Below, one piece after another: positions 19,466 to 30,538 of a stretch of DNA of 64,000 nucleotides. Numbering within the stretch: the stretch's first letter is position 1; each line of letters begins with the position of its first letter. The notes under the pieces are model-generated. The model did no database searches. It saw only the letters and a program-made list of their open reading frames with translations, and was not told where the DNA came from. The position numbers were made by a program, and so were the translations under genes. The stretch comes from Alkalihalobacillus trypoxylicola (GTDB lineage: Bacteria; Bacillota; Bacilli; Bacillales; Bacillaceae_D): assembly GCF_001590785.1 (NCBI RefSeq), contig NZ_LTAO01000012.1, positions 558,901-622,900 of the forward strand, read 5' to 3'.

Positions 19466-20740
19466 ATGTTTAAATTTAACGATGAAAAAGGGCAGTTAAA
19501 ATGTTCTTTTTGTGGGAAAACTCAAGATCAAGTCCGCAAATTAGTTGCAGGACCTGGTGTGTATATATGTGATGAATGTATCGAGCTTTGTACGGAGATT
19601 GTGGAAGAAGAGCTAGGTACAGAAGAAGAAGTGGAGTTTCAAGAGGTTCCAAAACCTTCTGAAATTCGTTCGATTTTAGATGATTATGTAATCGGACAAG
19701 AAAGAGCGAAAAAATCTCTTTCTGTAGCTGTATATAATCATTACAAGCGTATTAATGCATTAAATCGTTCTGAGGAAGTTGAATTATCTAAAAGTAATAT
19801 TTGTATGATTGGGCCAACAGGTAGTGGGAAAACTCTACTTGCTCAAACATTAGCGAGAATTTTAAATGTTCCTTTTGCGATTGCGGATGCAACTTCTCTT
19901 ACTGAAGCAGGCTATGTAGGGGAAGATGTAGAAAATATCCTTCTTAAGCTGATTCAAGCTGCTGATTATGATGTTGAAAAAGCAGAAAAAGGAATCATTT
20001 ATATTGATGAAATTGATAAAGTTGCACGTAAATCTGAAAATCCATCAATTACAAGAGATGTTTCAGGTGAGGGTGTACAACAGGCGTTATTAAAAATCCT
20101 AGAAGGAACAACGGCAAGTGTACCACCACAGGGAGGCAGAAAGCATCCACATCAAGAATTTATTCAAATCGATACGACCAATGTTCTCTTTATTTGTGGA
20201 GGTGCATTTGATGGCATCGAGCAAATTATTAAACGTCGTCTAGGTAAAAAAGTGATAGGCTTTGGTTCTGATTCAAGACAAGATGATTTGAAGCCAGGTG
20301 AATATTTAAGTAAAGTTTTACCAGAGGATTTACTTCGCTTTGGATTAATTCCTGAATTCATCGGAAGACTTCCGATTATATCAAGCTTAGAACCACTTGA
20401 TGTTCATGCTTTAGTTGAGATTTTGACGAAGCCAAAAAATGCACTAGTCAAACAATATCAAAAGCTATTAGAGCTTGATGATGTAGAGCTAGAGTTTACA
20501 GATGAAGCGTTAAAGGCTATTTCTAATCAAGCTATTGAAAGAAAAACCGGTGCAAGGGGCTTACGTTCTATCATTGAGGGTCTTATGCTGGATGTGATGT
20601 TTGATTTACCTTCGAGAGATGATATTGTTAAATGTATCATTCATGATAAATGTGTCACCGAAAACGCAGCACCTATTTTAAAAACGGAAGACGGCTCCGA
20701 AATTGAATTGACTAAGTCAGAGCCTAAAGAAAGTGCTTAA
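19466..20740 (+). CDS. clpX: ATP-dependent Clp protease, ATP-binding subunit ClpX
   Basis: AAA+ unfoldase that feeds substrates to ClpP. 424 residues. The N-terminal zinc-binding domain has Cys13, Cys16, Cys35 and Cys38. Walker A GPTGSGKT lies near 117-124 and Walker B is IIYIDEIDK. The pore loop GYVGEDVE and the ClpP-docking loop with [10 protein letters not shown] are intact. GAGGGGTGA precedes the ATG. Family-A repeat sequence begins just after the stop. Confidence 0.96.
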   Translation: MFKFNDEKGQLKCSFCGKTQDQVRKLVAGPGVYICDECIELCTEIVEEELGTEEEVEFQEVPKPSEIRSILDDYVIGQERAKKSLSVAVYNHYKRINALNRSEEVELSKSNICMIGPTGSGKTLLAQTLARILNVPFAIADATSLTEAGYVGEDVENILLKLIQAADYDVEKAEKGIIYIDEIDKVARKSENPSITRDVSGEGVQQALLKILEGTTASVPPQGGRKHPHQEFIQIDTTNVLFICGGAFDGIEQIIKRRLGKKVIGFGSDSRQDDLKPGEYLSKVLPEDLLRFGLIPEFIGRLPIISSLEPLDVHALVEILTKPKNALVKQYQKLLELDDVELEFTDEALKAISNQAIERKTGARGLRSIIEGLMLDVMFDLPSRDDIVKCIIHDKCVTENAAPILKTEDGSEIELTKSEPKESA

Positions 20741-20746
20741 TAATCG

Positions 20747-21052
20747 GGGCTGGGACAAAAACGGTTTATAAATGAGCTCATTCTGTGAAATTTGAAATGG
20801 TGTGTAATACACAATAACGAATAGGACCTTCCTTCTTATCAAAAGAAGGAAGGTCCTGTTGGAATTGTAGATTTTTTAATGAAAGACGTAGTCGTGCGAA
20901 CACAAGGTACGGAGACAAAAGTGGAAAAGTCGAAAGGAGCATTAAAAAAGTTAGTTTGGCAATACCCTACCGGACGCGAAGTGTCTTGGGGAAGCGAATA
21001 GCCTGGCACCTAACATGTATGGAGCTCTTCATTCTTGCGTATAATCCCACCT
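20747..21052. repeat. Structured intergenic repeat, family A, copy 2
   Basis: Opens with GGCTGGGACAAAAA, then AATGAGCTCATTC, then a 15-bp perfect stem AGGACCTTCCTTCTT/AAGAAGGAAGGTCCT (20823-20857, loop ATCAA). A variable middle follows (longer here than in copy 1), then GGGGAAGCGAA, ATGGAGCTCTTCATTC and ATAATCCCACC. The first and last blocks are roughly inverted (TGGGAC at left, TCCCAC at right). It contains no coding frame with a ribosome binding site. Confidence 0.65.
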
Positions 21053-21209
21053 CTCTTTCTTGTTTTATAAGAAGTTATGAAATGGATCTCTAGTTAATAA
21101 TTTGAATTATTTTCCTCTAGTTACATCCTTTTCATTGCTTAATATTGGGTTAGTCATTCCTTTCAAGGTCATACTATAAAAAAGTAGTGATGATGTAGGA
21201 GGATGAAGG

Positions 21210-22880
21210 ATGAACTGGACAGGTATTGCATTACTTATTCAATTATTTTTTGGAATCGTCATTGGCTTGTACTTCTTTAATTTATTAAAAAATCAGAGAA
21301 GTACCCGTGTTTCCATAGACAAGGAATCTAAAAAGGAGATGGAGCAGCTTAGAAGAATGCGCTCGATTTCTTTAAGTGAGCCTTTATCAGAAAAAGTAAG
21401 ACCTTCCACTTTTAAAGAAATTGTTGGACAAAAAGAAGGCATTCGTTCATTGAGAGCAGCATTATGTGGTCCAAATCCACAGCATGTATTAATATATGGT
21501 CCTCCTGGAGTTGGAAAAACCGCTGCAGCACGATTAGTATTAGAAGAAGCAAAGAAAAATGTTACTTCTCCTTTTCAGCGTAATGCCGTTTTTGTTGAAT
21601 TAGATGGAGCGACGGCTCGTTTTGATGAAAGAGGGATCGCTGACCCGTTAATTGGTTCTGTTCATGATCCAATTTATCAAGGAGCTGGTGCGATGGGGCA
21701 GGCAGGAATTCCACAGCCAAAGCACGGAGCAGTTACAAAGGCTCATGGGGGTATGTTATTTATTGATGAGATAGGTGAACTACATACCATACAGCTTAAT
21801 AAATTATTAAAGGTTTTAGAGGATAGAAAAGTATATTTAGAAAGCGCTTATTATAGTGAAGAAAATCAGTCAATACCGAGACATATTCACGATATTTTTC
21901 AAAATGGATTGCCAGCTGACTTTCGTCTAATTGGAGCCACAACGAGAACTCCTGACGAAATACCACCTGCGATTCGTTCACGCTGTCTAGAGGTTTATTT
22001 TCATGCATTAAAACCAAACGAAATCATCCAAATTACCGAAAAAGCTGTTGAAAAAATCGGTTTTACTGCTGAGGATGGCACACTTGAGAAAATAGCCAAA
22101 TATGCGACAAATGGTCGCGAATCTGTAAATATTGTGCAAATTGCGGCAGGGATTGCAATGTCAGAAGGAAGAAAAACCTTAACGTTCTCTGATGTGGAAT
22201 GGGTCCTCCATGCAAGTCAAATGAGCCCGCGTCCCGAAAAGAAAATTCATATCGAGTCTTCGGTTGGGATTGTAAATGGCTTAGCCGTATTTGGACCGAA
22301 TATGGGAGCGCTACTTGAATTAGAAGTAAATGTCATTAAAAATGAAAATAAAGGCAGCATTAATATTACCGGGATTGCAGAAGAAGAACAAACAGGAAAT
22401 CAAATGCGTTCGATTAGAAGAAAAAGTATGGCAAAAGGTTCGGTTGAAAATGTTGTAACCGTTCTAAGAAGAATGGGGATTCCTACTTCAGACTTTGATA
22501 TTCATGTAAATTTCCCAGGAGGTGCTCCTGTTGATGGTCCATCTGCAGGGATTGCGATCGCCACGGGGATTTTCTCGGCGATAGAAGGTATCAAGGTTAA
22601 ACACACTGTTGCAATGACAGGAGAGCTAGGCATACATGGTTCTGTTAAACCTATAGGTGGAGTCGTAGCCAAAGTACAAGCAGCTAAATTGGCTGGTGCA
22701 ACAACCGTTATTATTCCTGAAGAAAACAATCAAGCCATCCTTCAGGAAATGACTGATATTGAAGTCATACCTGTAAAGCACTTAGACGAGGTTTTAGATA
22801 TAGCCTTAGAAAAAGAACAAACAGAAGAGGAAGTGATTCCTGCTATGAATCCTTCAGTTGTTCCGACTACCATTTTATAA
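21210..22880 (+). CDS. lonB: ATP-dependent protease LonB
   Basis: Membrane-tethered Lon-like protease of spore formers. 556 residues: one N-terminal transmembrane segment (LLIQLFFGIVIGLYFF), an AAA+ domain with Walker [12 protein letters not shown] and FIDEIGEL, then a Lon serine protease domain with catalytic Ser about 445 in DGPSAG and a lysine in KVQAAKLAGA. In B. subtilis lonB sits in the same place before lonA and is a forespore (sigma-F) gene; I could not identify a convincing sigma-F promoter here. GGAGGATGAAGG precedes the ATG. Confidence 0.93.
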   Translation: MNWTGIALLIQLFFGIVIGLYFFNLLKNQRSTRVSIDKESKKEMEQLRRMRSISLSEPLSEKVRPSTFKEIVGQKEGIRSLRAALCGPNPQHVLIYGPPGVGKTAAARLVLEEAKKNVTSPFQRNAVFVELDGATARFDERGIADPLIGSVHDPIYQGAGAMGQAGIPQPKHGAVTKAHGGMLFIDEIGELHTIQLNKLLKVLEDRKVYLESAYYSEENQSIPRHIHDIFQNGLPADFRLIGATTRTPDEIPPAIRSRCLEVYFHALKPNEIIQITEKAVEKIGFTAEDGTLEKIAKYATNGRESVNIVQIAAGIAMSEGRKTLTFSDVEWVLHASQMSPRPEKKIHIESSVGIVNGLAVFGPNMGALLELEVNVIKNENKGSINITGIAEEEQTGNQMRSIRRKSMAKGSVENVVTVLRRMGIPTSDFDIHVNFPGGAPVDGPSAGIAIATGIFSAIEGIKVKHTVAMTGELGIHGSVKPIGGVVAKVQAAKLAGATTVIIPEENNQAILQEMTDIEVIPVKHLDEVLDIALEKEQTEEEVIPAMNPSVVPTTIL

Positions 22881-22942
22881 ATATTTCTATTATTAGACAA
22901 AGGTTTAGACATAAGATAAAATTAATGATATCTACTTGTAAG

Positions 22943-22977
22943 GAGCAGGTCTATTTTTTAGCCTGCTCACGGTTTTT
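22943..22977 (+). terminator. Hairpin between lonB and lonA
   Basis: GAGCAGG (22943-22949) pairs with CCTGCTC (22962-22968); T5 follows after ACGG. Likely a terminator of lonB, giving lonA its own promoter. Confidence 0.6.
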
Positions 22978-23046
22978 ATAAAAAAATCCTAAGTTACATT
23001 TTTAAATGTAGGAGAAATTGGAATAGGAAGATGGAGGTGTATGCGG

Positions 23047-25377
23047 ATGGTCGATCGACAAAAACGACATATTCCGCTTCTGCCTTTACGAGGGCTTTTA
23101 GTGTTCCCATCTATGGTTCTACACCTTGATGTAGGAAGAGCAAAGTCTGTTCAGGCATTAGAATTTGCGATGGAAAGTGAAGCAGAACAAGAAATATTAT
23201 TAGCTACCCAAAAGGATATTGCAATAGACGATCCAAGCAAAGATGAAATTTACTCAGTAGGTACAGTAGCCAGAATTAAGCAGCTACTAAGGCTACCTAA
23301 TGGGACAGTTCGTGTTCATGTCGAAGGTCTATCACGAGCTAAAATTAATCATTATTTGAAGAATGAAGATTTTTATGAAGTAGACATCTCGATATTAAAT
23401 GATGAAGAACCATATAAATCTGCTGAAGTACAAGCAATCATGCGTAATATGCTACAAATGTTTGAACAGTACTCAAAGGTATCTAAGAAAATTTCAAACG
23501 AAACGGTTACAATGATCAAAGAAATTGCTGAGCCAAGTCGTTTAGCCGATGTAGTTTCTGCTAACTTGCCATTAAAAATAACGGAGAAGCAGCAATTATT
23601 AGAAATGATTTCAGTTAGAGACCGTCTAATTCATTTAATTCAAATTTTAAATAACGAACAAGAAGTACTAGGTTTAGAGAAGAAAATTGGCCAGCGTGTC
23701 AAAAAATCAATGGAAAAAACACAAAAGGAATACTATTTGCGCGAGCAAATGAAAGCCATTCAAAAAGAATTAGGCGATAGAGAAGGCCGCACAGGGGAAG
23801 TTGCCTCTATTAAAGAGAAAATCGAATCAGCGGACATGCCAGATTACATTTATTCGAAAGCTATTAAGGAATTAGACCGCTACGAAAAAATGCCTGCCAA
23901 CGCAGCAGAAAGCTCTGTCTTAAGAAATTATCTAGATTGGTTGATTCAGTTGCCATGGAAAAAAGAAACGGAAGACCAACTAGATGTTGAGCGAGCGGAA
24001 AAGATTTTAGATGAGGATCACTATGGATTAGAGAAAGTAAAAGAAAGAGTATTGGAATATTTAGCCGTCCAAAAATTAACTCGGAAGCTAAAAGGCCCGA
24101 TTCTTTGTTTAGCTGGACCTCCTGGTGTAGGTAAGACTTCTCTTGCCCGGTCGATTGCTAAATCATTAGGTAGGGAATTTGTCCGAATTTCTTTAGGGGG
24201 AGTTCGTGATGAAGCCGAAATAAGAGGTCATCGACGTACATATGTTGGAGCAATGCCTGGAAGAATCATTCAAGGAATGAAAAAAGCAGGAAGCATTAAT
24301 CCTGTATTCCTTCTAGATGAAATAGATAAAATGGCGAATGACTTTAGAGGAGATCCGTCTTCTGCTCTATTGGAGGTCTTGGATCCGGAACAAAACAATT
24401 CCTTTAGTGATCATTATATTGAGGAAACTTATGATCTCTCAAAGGTGATGTTTGTAACGACTGCAAATAATATCGGTACGATTCCAGGTCCATTGTTAGA
24501 CCGGATGGAAATTATCACGATTGCGGGATATACAGAGCTAGAAAAAATGCAAATAGCTAAAAATTATTTGTATAAAAAGCAGCGTGAAAATCACGGATTA
24601 ACGGGTAATATGATTAGAATAAATGACGAAGCCCTTTTAAAAATCATTCGTGAATATACACGTGAAGCAGGGGTACGTTCTTTAGAGCGTCAGCTAGCAG
24701 CTATATCTAGGAAAACGGCTCGACTAATTGTATTAGGAAAACAGAAGCGAGTCATGATTACAGAGAGTCTAGTAGAAGAAATGTTAGGCAAGCCTCGTTT
24801 TCGATACGGGTTAGCAGAACAAGAGGATCAAATAGGAGCAGCAACAGGGTTAGCGTATACGACCGCTGGTGGGGATACATTATCAATAGAAGTATCGCTC
24901 TATCCCGGAAAAGGGAAGCTTACGCTAACTGGAAAATTAGGCGACGTTATGAAAGAATCTGCACAAGCAGCATTTAGTTATATTCGATCTCGTTCCGAAC
25001 AATTGCAAATAGACGCTAATTTTCATGAAAATTATGATATTCACATTCACGTTCCAGAAGGGGCAACTCCAAAGGATGGACCTTCAGCTGGGATTACGAT
25101 GGCTACCGCTTTAATTTCTGCTTTGACGGGGAAACCAGTAAAAAAAGAAGTAGGAATGACAGGTGAAATTACACTAAGAGGTCGTGTATTGCCAATCGGT
25201 GGATTAAAAGAAAAGTCAATGAGCGCTCATCGAGCTGGGTTAACGACTATTATTATTCCAAAGGATAATGAAAAGGATTTAGAAGACGTCCCAGAAAGCG
25301 TTAAAAAAGATATAAAGTTTATATTAGTTTCACATTTAGATGAAGTACTAAAGTATGCTATAGGAGAGGTACAATGA
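23047..25377 (+). CDS. lonA: ATP-dependent protease LonA
   Basis: Soluble Lon protease, 776 residues. N-terminal substrate-binding domain ([21 protein letters not shown]), AAA+ module with [11 protein letters not shown], and a C-terminal protease domain with catalytic Ser680 (KDGPSAGIT) and Lys723 ([13 protein letters not shown]). ATG 23047 is chosen because GGAGGTG (23033-23039) is correctly spaced from it; ATG 23041 is too close. It overlaps ysxC by four bases (ATGA), the conserved bacillar arrangement. Confidence 0.95.
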   Translation: MVDRQKRHIPLLPLRGLLVFPSMVLHLDVGRAKSVQALEFAMESEAEQEILLATQKDIAIDDPSKDEIYSVGTVARIKQLLRLPNGTVRVHVEGLSRAKINHYLKNEDFYEVDISILNDEEPYKSAEVQAIMRNMLQMFEQYSKVSKKISNETVTMIKEIAEPSRLADVVSANLPLKITEKQQLLEMISVRDRLIHLIQILNNEQEVLGLEKKIGQRVKKSMEKTQKEYYLREQMKAIQKELGDREGRTGEVASIKEKIESADMPDYIYSKAIKELDRYEKMPANAAESSVLRNYLDWLIQLPWKKETEDQLDVERAEKILDEDHYGLEKVKERVLEYLAVQKLTRKLKGPILCLAGPPGVGKTSLARSIAKSLGREFVRISLGGVRDEAEIRGHRRTYVGAMPGRIIQGMKKAGSINPVFLLDEIDKMANDFRGDPSSALLEVLDPEQNNSFSDHYIEETYDLSKVMFVTTANNIGTIPGPLLDRMEIITIAGYTELEKMQIAKNYLYKKQRENHGLTGNMIRINDEALLKIIREYTREAGVRSLERQLAAISRKTARLIVLGKQKRVMITESLVEEMLGKPRFRYGLAEQEDQIGAATGLAYTTAGGDTLSIEVSLYPGKGKLTLTGKLGDVMKESAQAAFSYIRSRSEQLQIDANFHENYDIHIHVPEGATPKDGPSAGITMATALISALTGKPVKKEVGMTGEITLRGRVLPIGGLKEKSMSAHRAGLTTIIIPKDNEKDLEDVPESVKKDIKFILVSHLDEVLKYAIGEVQ

Positions 25378-25961
25378 AAGTTACAAAATCAGACCTCGCA
25401 ACAGTAGCGGTCAAGCCTGAACAATATCCGAACACATTAATGCCTGAAATAGCTTTAGCAGGACGTTCTAATGTTGGAAAATCATCCTTTATTAATAAAA
25501 TGCTGAATCGAAAGGCATTAGCTAGAACCTCAGGTAGACCAGGTAAAACTCAAACTTTAAATTTTTATATGGTTAATGAGCTATTTTACTTTGTCGATGT
25601 ACCCGGCTATGGATTTGCGAAAGTGTCTAAAAAAGAGCGAGAGGCATGGGGAAAAATGATTGAAACGTATATCCAATCAAGAGAGCCGTTAAAAGCGGTT
25701 ATTCAATTAGTCGATATACGCCATAAGCCCTCTCAGGATGATAAGATGATGTATGAATGGTTAAAGCATTATGAGATACCGGTCATTATTGTGGCTACCA
25801 AAAGCGATAAAGTACCAAAAGGGAAATGGAAAAAACATCAAAAAGTAATCGAAACAGAATTAAACAAACATCCTGATGATCCGGTTGTCTTATTTTCATC
25901 AGAGTCAGGGAATGGTAAAGAAGAAGCTTGGAAAAAAGTTCAATTTTACTTAAATCAATAA
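25374..25961 (+). CDS. ysxC: Ribosome biogenesis GTPase YsxC/EngB
   Basis: Essential GTPase needed for 50S subunit maturation. 195 residues. G1 is [10 protein letters not shown] (about 29-38), G3 is DVPGYG, G4 is TKSDK. Coupled to lonA by overlap and followed by a strong terminator. Confidence 0.94.
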   Translation: MKVTKSDLATVAVKPEQYPNTLMPEIALAGRSNVGKSSFINKMLNRKALARTSGRPGKTQTLNFYMVNELFYFVDVPGYGFAKVSKKEREAWGKMIETYIQSREPLKAVIQLVDIRHKPSQDDKMMYEWLKHYEIPVIIVATKSDKVPKGKWKKHQKVIETELNKHPDDPVVLFSSESGNGKEEAWKKVQFYLNQ

Positions 25962-25982
25962 GTATGACATAGAATAGACTAA

Positions 25983-26019
25983 AAAAGCGAAGTGGAATGA
26001 ATGTTCCATTTCGCTTTTT
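25983..26019 (+). terminator. Terminator after ysxC
   Basis: AAAAGCGAAGTGGAA pairs with TTCCATTTCGCTTTT around TGAATG, with five T at the 3' end. The A-rich 5' arm lets it work in both directions. Confidence 0.9.
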
Positions 26020-26115
26020 CTATTTCAGATTCTGATGATGCAAGTCTTCCGCTGCAATCTTTCTTATAATGTGTGAACGAGATTTTATCATTCCTTTACG
26101 TTAGAAATTGTTACA

Positions 26116-26145
26116 TTAGAATGATTCTAAAATTTATGGTAAAAT
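26116..26145 (+). promoter_or_regulatory. Upstream hem promoter candidate with a Fur-family 7-1-7 operator
   Basis: TTAGAAT-G-ATTCTAA (26116-26130) is a perfect 7-1-7 palindrome matching the PerR/Fur-type consensus TTATAATNATTATAA at 13 of 15 positions. TAAAAT at 26140-26145 could be its -10, with TTAGAA (26116) as a weak -35, so the operator would cover the -35. Confidence 0.5.
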
Positions 26146-26291
26146 GTTATGGGTTGGATACAAATAGGATAAGATAACATAATAAGGGATAACCTAAAGA
26201 AGAAAAATTAGAGGAAAATCTTGATACATAAAGAAAATGAAACGCCATAAAAATGAAATCGATCCTTCATGCATTGTTCACATTTTATTTT

Positions 26292-26330
26292 TTGTGTATG
26301 TGTCGTTTCATGTTATAATAATTATTATAA
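26292..26330 (+). promoter_or_regulatory. hemA promoter with overlapping PerR-type box
   Basis: TTGTGT (26292-26297), 16 nt, TATAAT (26314-26319). TAATAATTATTATAA (26316-26330) fits the PerR box TTATAATNATTATAA at all but one position and overlaps the -10. PerR repression of hemAXCDBL is known in B. subtilis, so this placement is expected. Confidence 0.75.
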
Positions 26331-26333
26331 ATA

Positions 26334-26423
26334 AGGACAATCTTTTTCTTTTGTCCTATGAACAAGTTTCGGACTAGAAATAGCTTGATTGATCACGAAG
26401 GATTTCGTGGTGCTTCTTTTTTT
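26334..26423 (+). promoter_or_regulatory. hemA leader: two hairpins, the second terminator-like
   Basis: Just after the start site, AGGACAA (26334-26340) and TTGTCCT (26351-26357) form a hairpin with a U-rich loop. CACGAA (26394-26399) and TTCGTG (26404-26409), extended by wobble pairs, form a second hairpin followed by CTTCTTTTTTT (26413-26423). A transcript from the promoter above would end here after about 100 nt, 80 bases short of hemA. This is either an attenuator or a small RNA; no known riboswitch family was recognised. Confidence 0.6.
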
Positions 26424-26500
26424 GTTTAAATGAGTTTTTCGTTTAATGAATAGAGAGAAAGCTATTTTATGGCTAAATTATTTAGGGGGTGAGCGTCAGG

Positions 26501-27889
26501 ATGCATACGTTAATGATCGGTTTAAATTATAAAACGGCTCCTGTCGAAATGAGAGAAAAGTTCACATTTACGAATGATGAACTACCCATCGCTTTATCAA
26601 CATTAAGAAATTCAAAAAGTATTTTAGAGTGCGTTATTATATCTACATGCAATCGTACTGAAATTTACGTAGTAGCGGATCAGCTTCATACAGGGCGTCA
26701 TTTTACGAAAACATTTTTAGCGGAATGGTTTCAATTACCGAAGGAGGAATTCACTCCTTTTTTAAACATTAAAGAAGGCGACCAAGCAATCGGGCATTTG
26801 TTACGTGTGACAAGTGGTCTTGATTCGATGATCCTAGGTGAAACGCAAATTTTAGGACAAGTTCGATTTAGTTTTTTTCTGGCCCAGGAGCAACAGGTAA
26901 CAGGGACGATTTTTAACCATCTTTTCAAACAAGCCATTACCTTTGCTAAAAAAGCTCATTCTAATACGGAGATCGGAAAGCATGCCGTATCAGTTAGTTA
27001 TGCAGCGGTTGAGCTAGGTAAGAAAATTTTTGGTGACTTTACTAAAAAGAATGTTCTTATTTTAGGAGCAGGCAAAATGAGTGAGCTGACTGCGAAGCAC
27101 TTACATGGAAATGGTGCGAAGGAGGTTACCGTTATTAATCGAACGCGCGAAAAAGCAGAAGAATTAGCTCAACGATTCTCTGGCATCGCGATGCCTTATC
27201 ATAAGCTAGAAGATACTTTAGTCAAAGCAGATATCCTTATAAGTTCTACAGGTGCTCGAGATTTTGTCATTACAAAAGAAATGATTTCTAACGTATTGGC
27301 AAAAAGGAAGGGCAGACCTTTATTTATGGTTGATATAGCTGTTCCTCGTGATTTAGACCCTGCCATTTCCGACTTTGAAGATGTTTACCTCTATGATATT
27401 GATGATTTACAAAATATTGTAGAAGGAAATTTAGCAGAGCGACAAAAGGAAGCACAGAAGATAGAGCTGCTTCTAGAAGGGGAGCTTGATGAGTTTAAGA
27501 TTTGGCTTAATACTTTAGGCGTTGTTCCAATTATTACGGCCCTTCGCACAAAAGCTTTAGCGATACAGGCAGAAACGATGGAAAGCATCGAACGAAAGCT
27601 ACCTGGATTATCTATTAGAGAAAAAAAGGTGTTAAGCAAACATACGAAAAGTATAGTGAATCAATTATTAAGAGAGCCGATTACTAAAGTGAAGGAATTG
27701 TCTGGGGAAGACCAAGCAGAAGAAATGCTCGCTCTTTTTACGAAAATATTTGCTTTAGAACAAGAATTAGAACAGCAAAAGAAACAAGAGCGAATAAATG
27801 AAGCTGAAGAACAGTGGATAAGGATGCTTGAAAAGCAAGAAGTGGTAGCTGCTTCGTCACCTAGACAAGAAATGACGATTCGTTCATGA
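26501..27889 (+). CDS. hemA: Glutamyl-tRNA reductase
   Basis: First committed step of tetrapyrrole synthesis: NADPH reduction of glutamyl-tRNA to glutamate semialdehyde. 462 residues. Catalytic Cys50 lies in STCNRTEIY; the [10 protein letters not shown] stretch, the Rossmann loop [12 protein letters not shown] and a long C-terminal helix for dimerisation are present. ATG 26501 follows AGGGGGTGA at good distance; the in-frame GTG 26489 lies within that site. First gene of the hem operon, under PerR-type boxes. Confidence 0.95.
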   Translation: MHTLMIGLNYKTAPVEMREKFTFTNDELPIALSTLRNSKSILECVIISTCNRTEIYVVADQLHTGRHFTKTFLAEWFQLPKEEFTPFLNIKEGDQAIGHLLRVTSGLDSMILGETQILGQVRFSFFLAQEQQVTGTIFNHLFKQAITFAKKAHSNTEIGKHAVSVSYAAVELGKKIFGDFTKKNVLILGAGKMSELTAKHLHGNGAKEVTVINRTREKAEELAQRFSGIAMPYHKLEDTLVKADILISSTGARDFVITKEMISNVLAKRKGRPLFMVDIAVPRDLDPAISDFEDVYLYDIDDLQNIVEGNLAERQKEAQKIELLLEGELDEFKIWLNTLGVVPIITALRTKALAIQAETMESIERKLPGLSIREKKVLSKHTKSIVNQLLREPITKVKELSGEDQAEEMLALFTKIFALEQELEQQKKQERINEAEEQWIRMLEKQEVVAASSPRQEMTIRS

Positions 27890-27906
27890 ATAGAGGATGA
27901 TGTCGT

Positions 27907-28716
27907 GTGAACTGGATTTATCCGCTTACGATCATATTATATAGTATAAGTGTATTATGCTATTTTATTGATTTTTTGTATAGCAACCGGAAGGTCAATA
28001 TAACGGCTTTCTGGTTGCTTTCGCTTGTATGGGGTACGCAAACCTTTTATTTTATATTTCAGTTTCTTTTCGTTGAAGAAGCTGCTTTTAATCCATTAGA
28101 GGGATTGTTTTTATATGCGTGGCTTGTTGTCACCTTATCATTAGTTATTCATTGGCTCGTAAAAGTAGATTTTGTTATTTTCTTTACAAATCTAGTTGGC
28201 TTCATCATGATGGCTTTTAGTTTATTTTCATTTAATCAAAATATACCAACCGAGATGCAGGAATTATTAAGCTCAGAACTATTATGGATTCATATCTCTT
28301 TCATTTTTTTAGCTTATGCTGCATTTACTTTAGCCTTTGCTTGTTCGATTATGTACATTATTTTGCACCATATGTTAAAAAGGAAAAAATGGAATAAGCG
28401 ATTACAGCGTTTTGGCTCTTTACACACTTTAAATCAATTTGCTTTTTTGGCAACGCTTATAGCAGCTCCTTTGCTCATAGTTGGACTTATTCAAGGAATG
28501 GTTTGGGCTTCTGTTCAATTAGAATACTTTTACTGGTTTGATTCAAAAGTAATTACATCAATTATTACCTTATTGATTTACCTTTATTTTCTATATAATA
28601 GAATGCTTAAAAATCGAACTGGCTATGATTATGCTTTATTAAATGTTATTGCTTTTATCGTTTTGGTCATGAATTACTGGCTTTCCGGACAGTTTTCAAA
28701 TTTTCACTTATGGTAG
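27907..28716 (+). CDS. hemX: HemX membrane protein (CcsA-like)
   Basis: 269 residues, about eight membrane spans, of the cytochrome c assembly (CcsA/HemX) family. In B. subtilis HemX lowers the amount of HemA protein; the gene's place between hemA and hemC is the same here. The start is GTG 27907, 17 bases after hemA. A heme-binding WWD motif as in true CcsA is not seen, consistent with a regulatory rather than a heme-ligation role. Confidence 0.88.
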   Translation: MNWIYPLTIILYSISVLCYFIDFLYSNRKVNITAFWLLSLVWGTQTFYFIFQFLFVEEAAFNPLEGLFLYAWLVVTLSLVIHWLVKVDFVIFFTNLVGFIMMAFSLFSFNQNIPTEMQELLSSELLWIHISFIFLAYAAFTLAFACSIMYIILHHMLKRKKWNKRLQRFGSLHTLNQFAFLATLIAAPLLIVGLIQGMVWASVQLEYFYWFDSKVITSIITLLIYLYFLYNRMLKNRTGYDYALLNVIAFIVLVMNYWLSGQFSNFHLW

Positions 28717-28822
28717 TGCCTGATTGATTGGAAAAACAGCAAAGAAATCGTAGAATAACTATAAGAGAATCTTTTTATAGGAAAGCTTTTACGGAATAAA
28801 AAGCAAGAACGGAGGAAATGTC

Positions 28823-29755
28823 ATGAGAAAAATCGTCATTGGTACAAGAAAAAGTAACCTAGCATTGACACAAACGAACTGGGTAATCGAACAATTAAAT
28901 GCTTTAGGTCTTCCATTTGAGTTCGAGGTTAAAAAAATTGTCACAAAGGGAGATCAAATTTTAAATGTAACTCTTTCCAAGGTTGGAGGTAAAGGTCTAT
29001 TTGTTAAAGAAATAGAACGTGCTTTAGCTGATGGGGAAATCGATATGGCTGTACATAGTATGAAGGATGTTCCTTCCCAATTGTTGAGTACGTTTACGAT
29101 TGGTGCTGTACCTGAAAGAGAGGATCCAAGAGATGCTCTTATTTCAAATAACCATGTTAAATTAGCTGATTTACCTAGTGGTTCTATAGTCGGAACGAGT
29201 AGCTTGAGACGTTCAGCACAAATTTTATCAGAGCGACCTGATTTAGTTGTAAAATGGATTAGAGGAAATGTTGAAACACGCTTAAGTAAATTAAAAAGTG
29301 AGGATTTCGATGCGATCGTATTAGCGGCAGCAGGGTTGAAACGCTTAGGCTATTCAGAGGAATTAATCACTGAATATTTAAGTGTCGAAACATGCATTCC
29401 TGCCGTAGGACAAGGTGCGCTAGGTATTGAGTGTCGAAAGGACGATGAAGAAGTAAGGGAGCTGCTAGCTAAAATAAATGATGCTAAAACAGAGCGTATT
29501 GTTTCAGCAGAAAGGGCATTTCTACATAAAATTGAAGGTGGCTGCCAAGTTCCTATTGGCGCTTATGCTCAAATAGTAGAAGATGGAAAGCTAACTTTGA
29601 CAGGTTTAGTAGGTTCACCAAATGGCGAGCAAATCTTAAAAGAAACGATGGTAGGTGAAGACGCTATTCAATTAGGAGTAGCGGTTGCTAATCGTTTATT
29701 AGAGCAAGGTGCAAGAGAAATACTAGAAAAGATTCAAGTAGAGCAAGACCGTTAG
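28823..29755 (+). CDS. hemC: Porphobilinogen deaminase (hydroxymethylbilane synthase)
   Basis: Polymerises four porphobilinogens into hydroxymethylbilane. 310 residues. The dipyrromethane cofactor attaches to Cys241 in [31 protein letters not shown] and [10 protein letters not shown] are the substrate-binding motifs. GGAGG precedes the ATG. The 106-base gap after hemX carries no clear terminator. Confidence 0.95.
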   Translation: MRKIVIGTRKSNLALTQTNWVIEQLNALGLPFEFEVKKIVTKGDQILNVTLSKVGGKGLFVKEIERALADGEIDMAVHSMKDVPSQLLSTFTIGAVPEREDPRDALISNNHVKLADLPSGSIVGTSSLRRSAQILSERPDLVVKWIRGNVETRLSKLKSEDFDAIVLAAAGLKRLGYSEELITEYLSVETCIPAVGQGALGIECRKDDEEVRELLAKINDAKTERIVSAERAFLHKIEGGCQVPIGAYAQIVEDGKLTLTGLVGSPNGEQILKETMVGEDAIQLGVAVANRLLEQGAREILEKIQVEQDR

Positions 29756-29764
29756 AGTGGCAAG

Positions 29765-30538
29765 ATGATAGGAAAGCAAATTATTGTTACAAGAGCAAAG
29801 GGGCAATCTCAAGAATTTATTAAACAGTTGGAGAAATATTCCTTTCAAACAATAGAGTGGCCCTTAATATCATTTGAGAAATTAGCTTTAAAGGAAGCAG
29901 AACTCACTTATTTAAAAAATGTAACAAGCTTTGATTGGCTTGTTTTTACAAGCGCAAATGGAGTTCATTTTTTCATGGAAGCTATAGGTAGCTTAGGTGT
30001 TACGATTACTCAGTGGCCGAAGGTGGCTGCCGTTGGCAAAAAAACGAGCGATGTCCTCCTTTCTTATCATGTCAATGTCGATTTGAAACCAGAGGAATTT
30101 GTAGCCGAGGAGCTTTTAGCTGAATTGAAAAAAAAGGTTTTTGAAGGGTCAAAGGTTTTATTAGCAAGAGGAAAAAGAGGAAGACCATTAATAAGAGAAG
30201 ATTTGCTTCATAATGGGGTTAAAGTCGTCGATTTGTTATTATACGATACCGTTTTGCCGAAGGAATCTTTGGAGCAGTTTCACGAGATGAATATCGTTGA
30301 TGAGGTGTTGTTTACCTTTACAAGCTCTTCGACCGTGCATCATTTTATGAAAGTAGTCGACCATTTTCAAATAAATGTAGAACAAAAAACATGGAAATTT
30401 GCTTGTTTAGGGCCCATTACAAAAAAAACATGTCTAGATTACGGACTAACTGTAGTTGTTCAGCCGTCCAGTTATACGGTACAAGACTTTGCAAAAGCAA
30501 TTGTTCACTATTATTTAGAGGAGGAGAATCAAAGATGA
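29765..30538 (+). CDS. hemD: Uroporphyrinogen-III synthase
   Basis: Cyclises hydroxymethylbilane to uroporphyrinogen III. 257 residues with the two alternating alpha/beta domains of this poorly conserved family; [10 protein letters not shown] and [11 protein letters not shown] are the characteristic paired motifs. It starts nine bases after hemC and overlaps hemB by four (ATGA). Confidence 0.92.
   Translation: MIGKQIIVTRAKGQSQEFIKQLEKYSFQTIEWPLISFEKLALKEAELTYLKNVTSFDWLVFTSANGVHFFMEAIGSLGVTITQWPKVAAVGKKTSDVLLSYHVNVDLKPEEFVAEELLAELKKKVFEGSKVLLARGKRGRPLIREDLLHNGVKVVDLLLYDTVLPKESLEQFHEMNIVDEVLFTFTSSSTVHHFMKVVDHFQINVEQKTWKFACLGPITKKTCLDYGLTVVVQPSSYTVQDFAKAIVHYYLEEENQR

Noticed and set aside
23700-25377. 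lonA start at ATG 23041
   Set aside because: GGAGGTG ends one base before it; ATG 23047 has normal spacing and gives the usual Lon N-terminus.
26238-26400. Leader frame MKRHKNEIDPSC... before hemA
   Set aside because: It runs through the promoter and operator of hemA and has no ribosome binding site.
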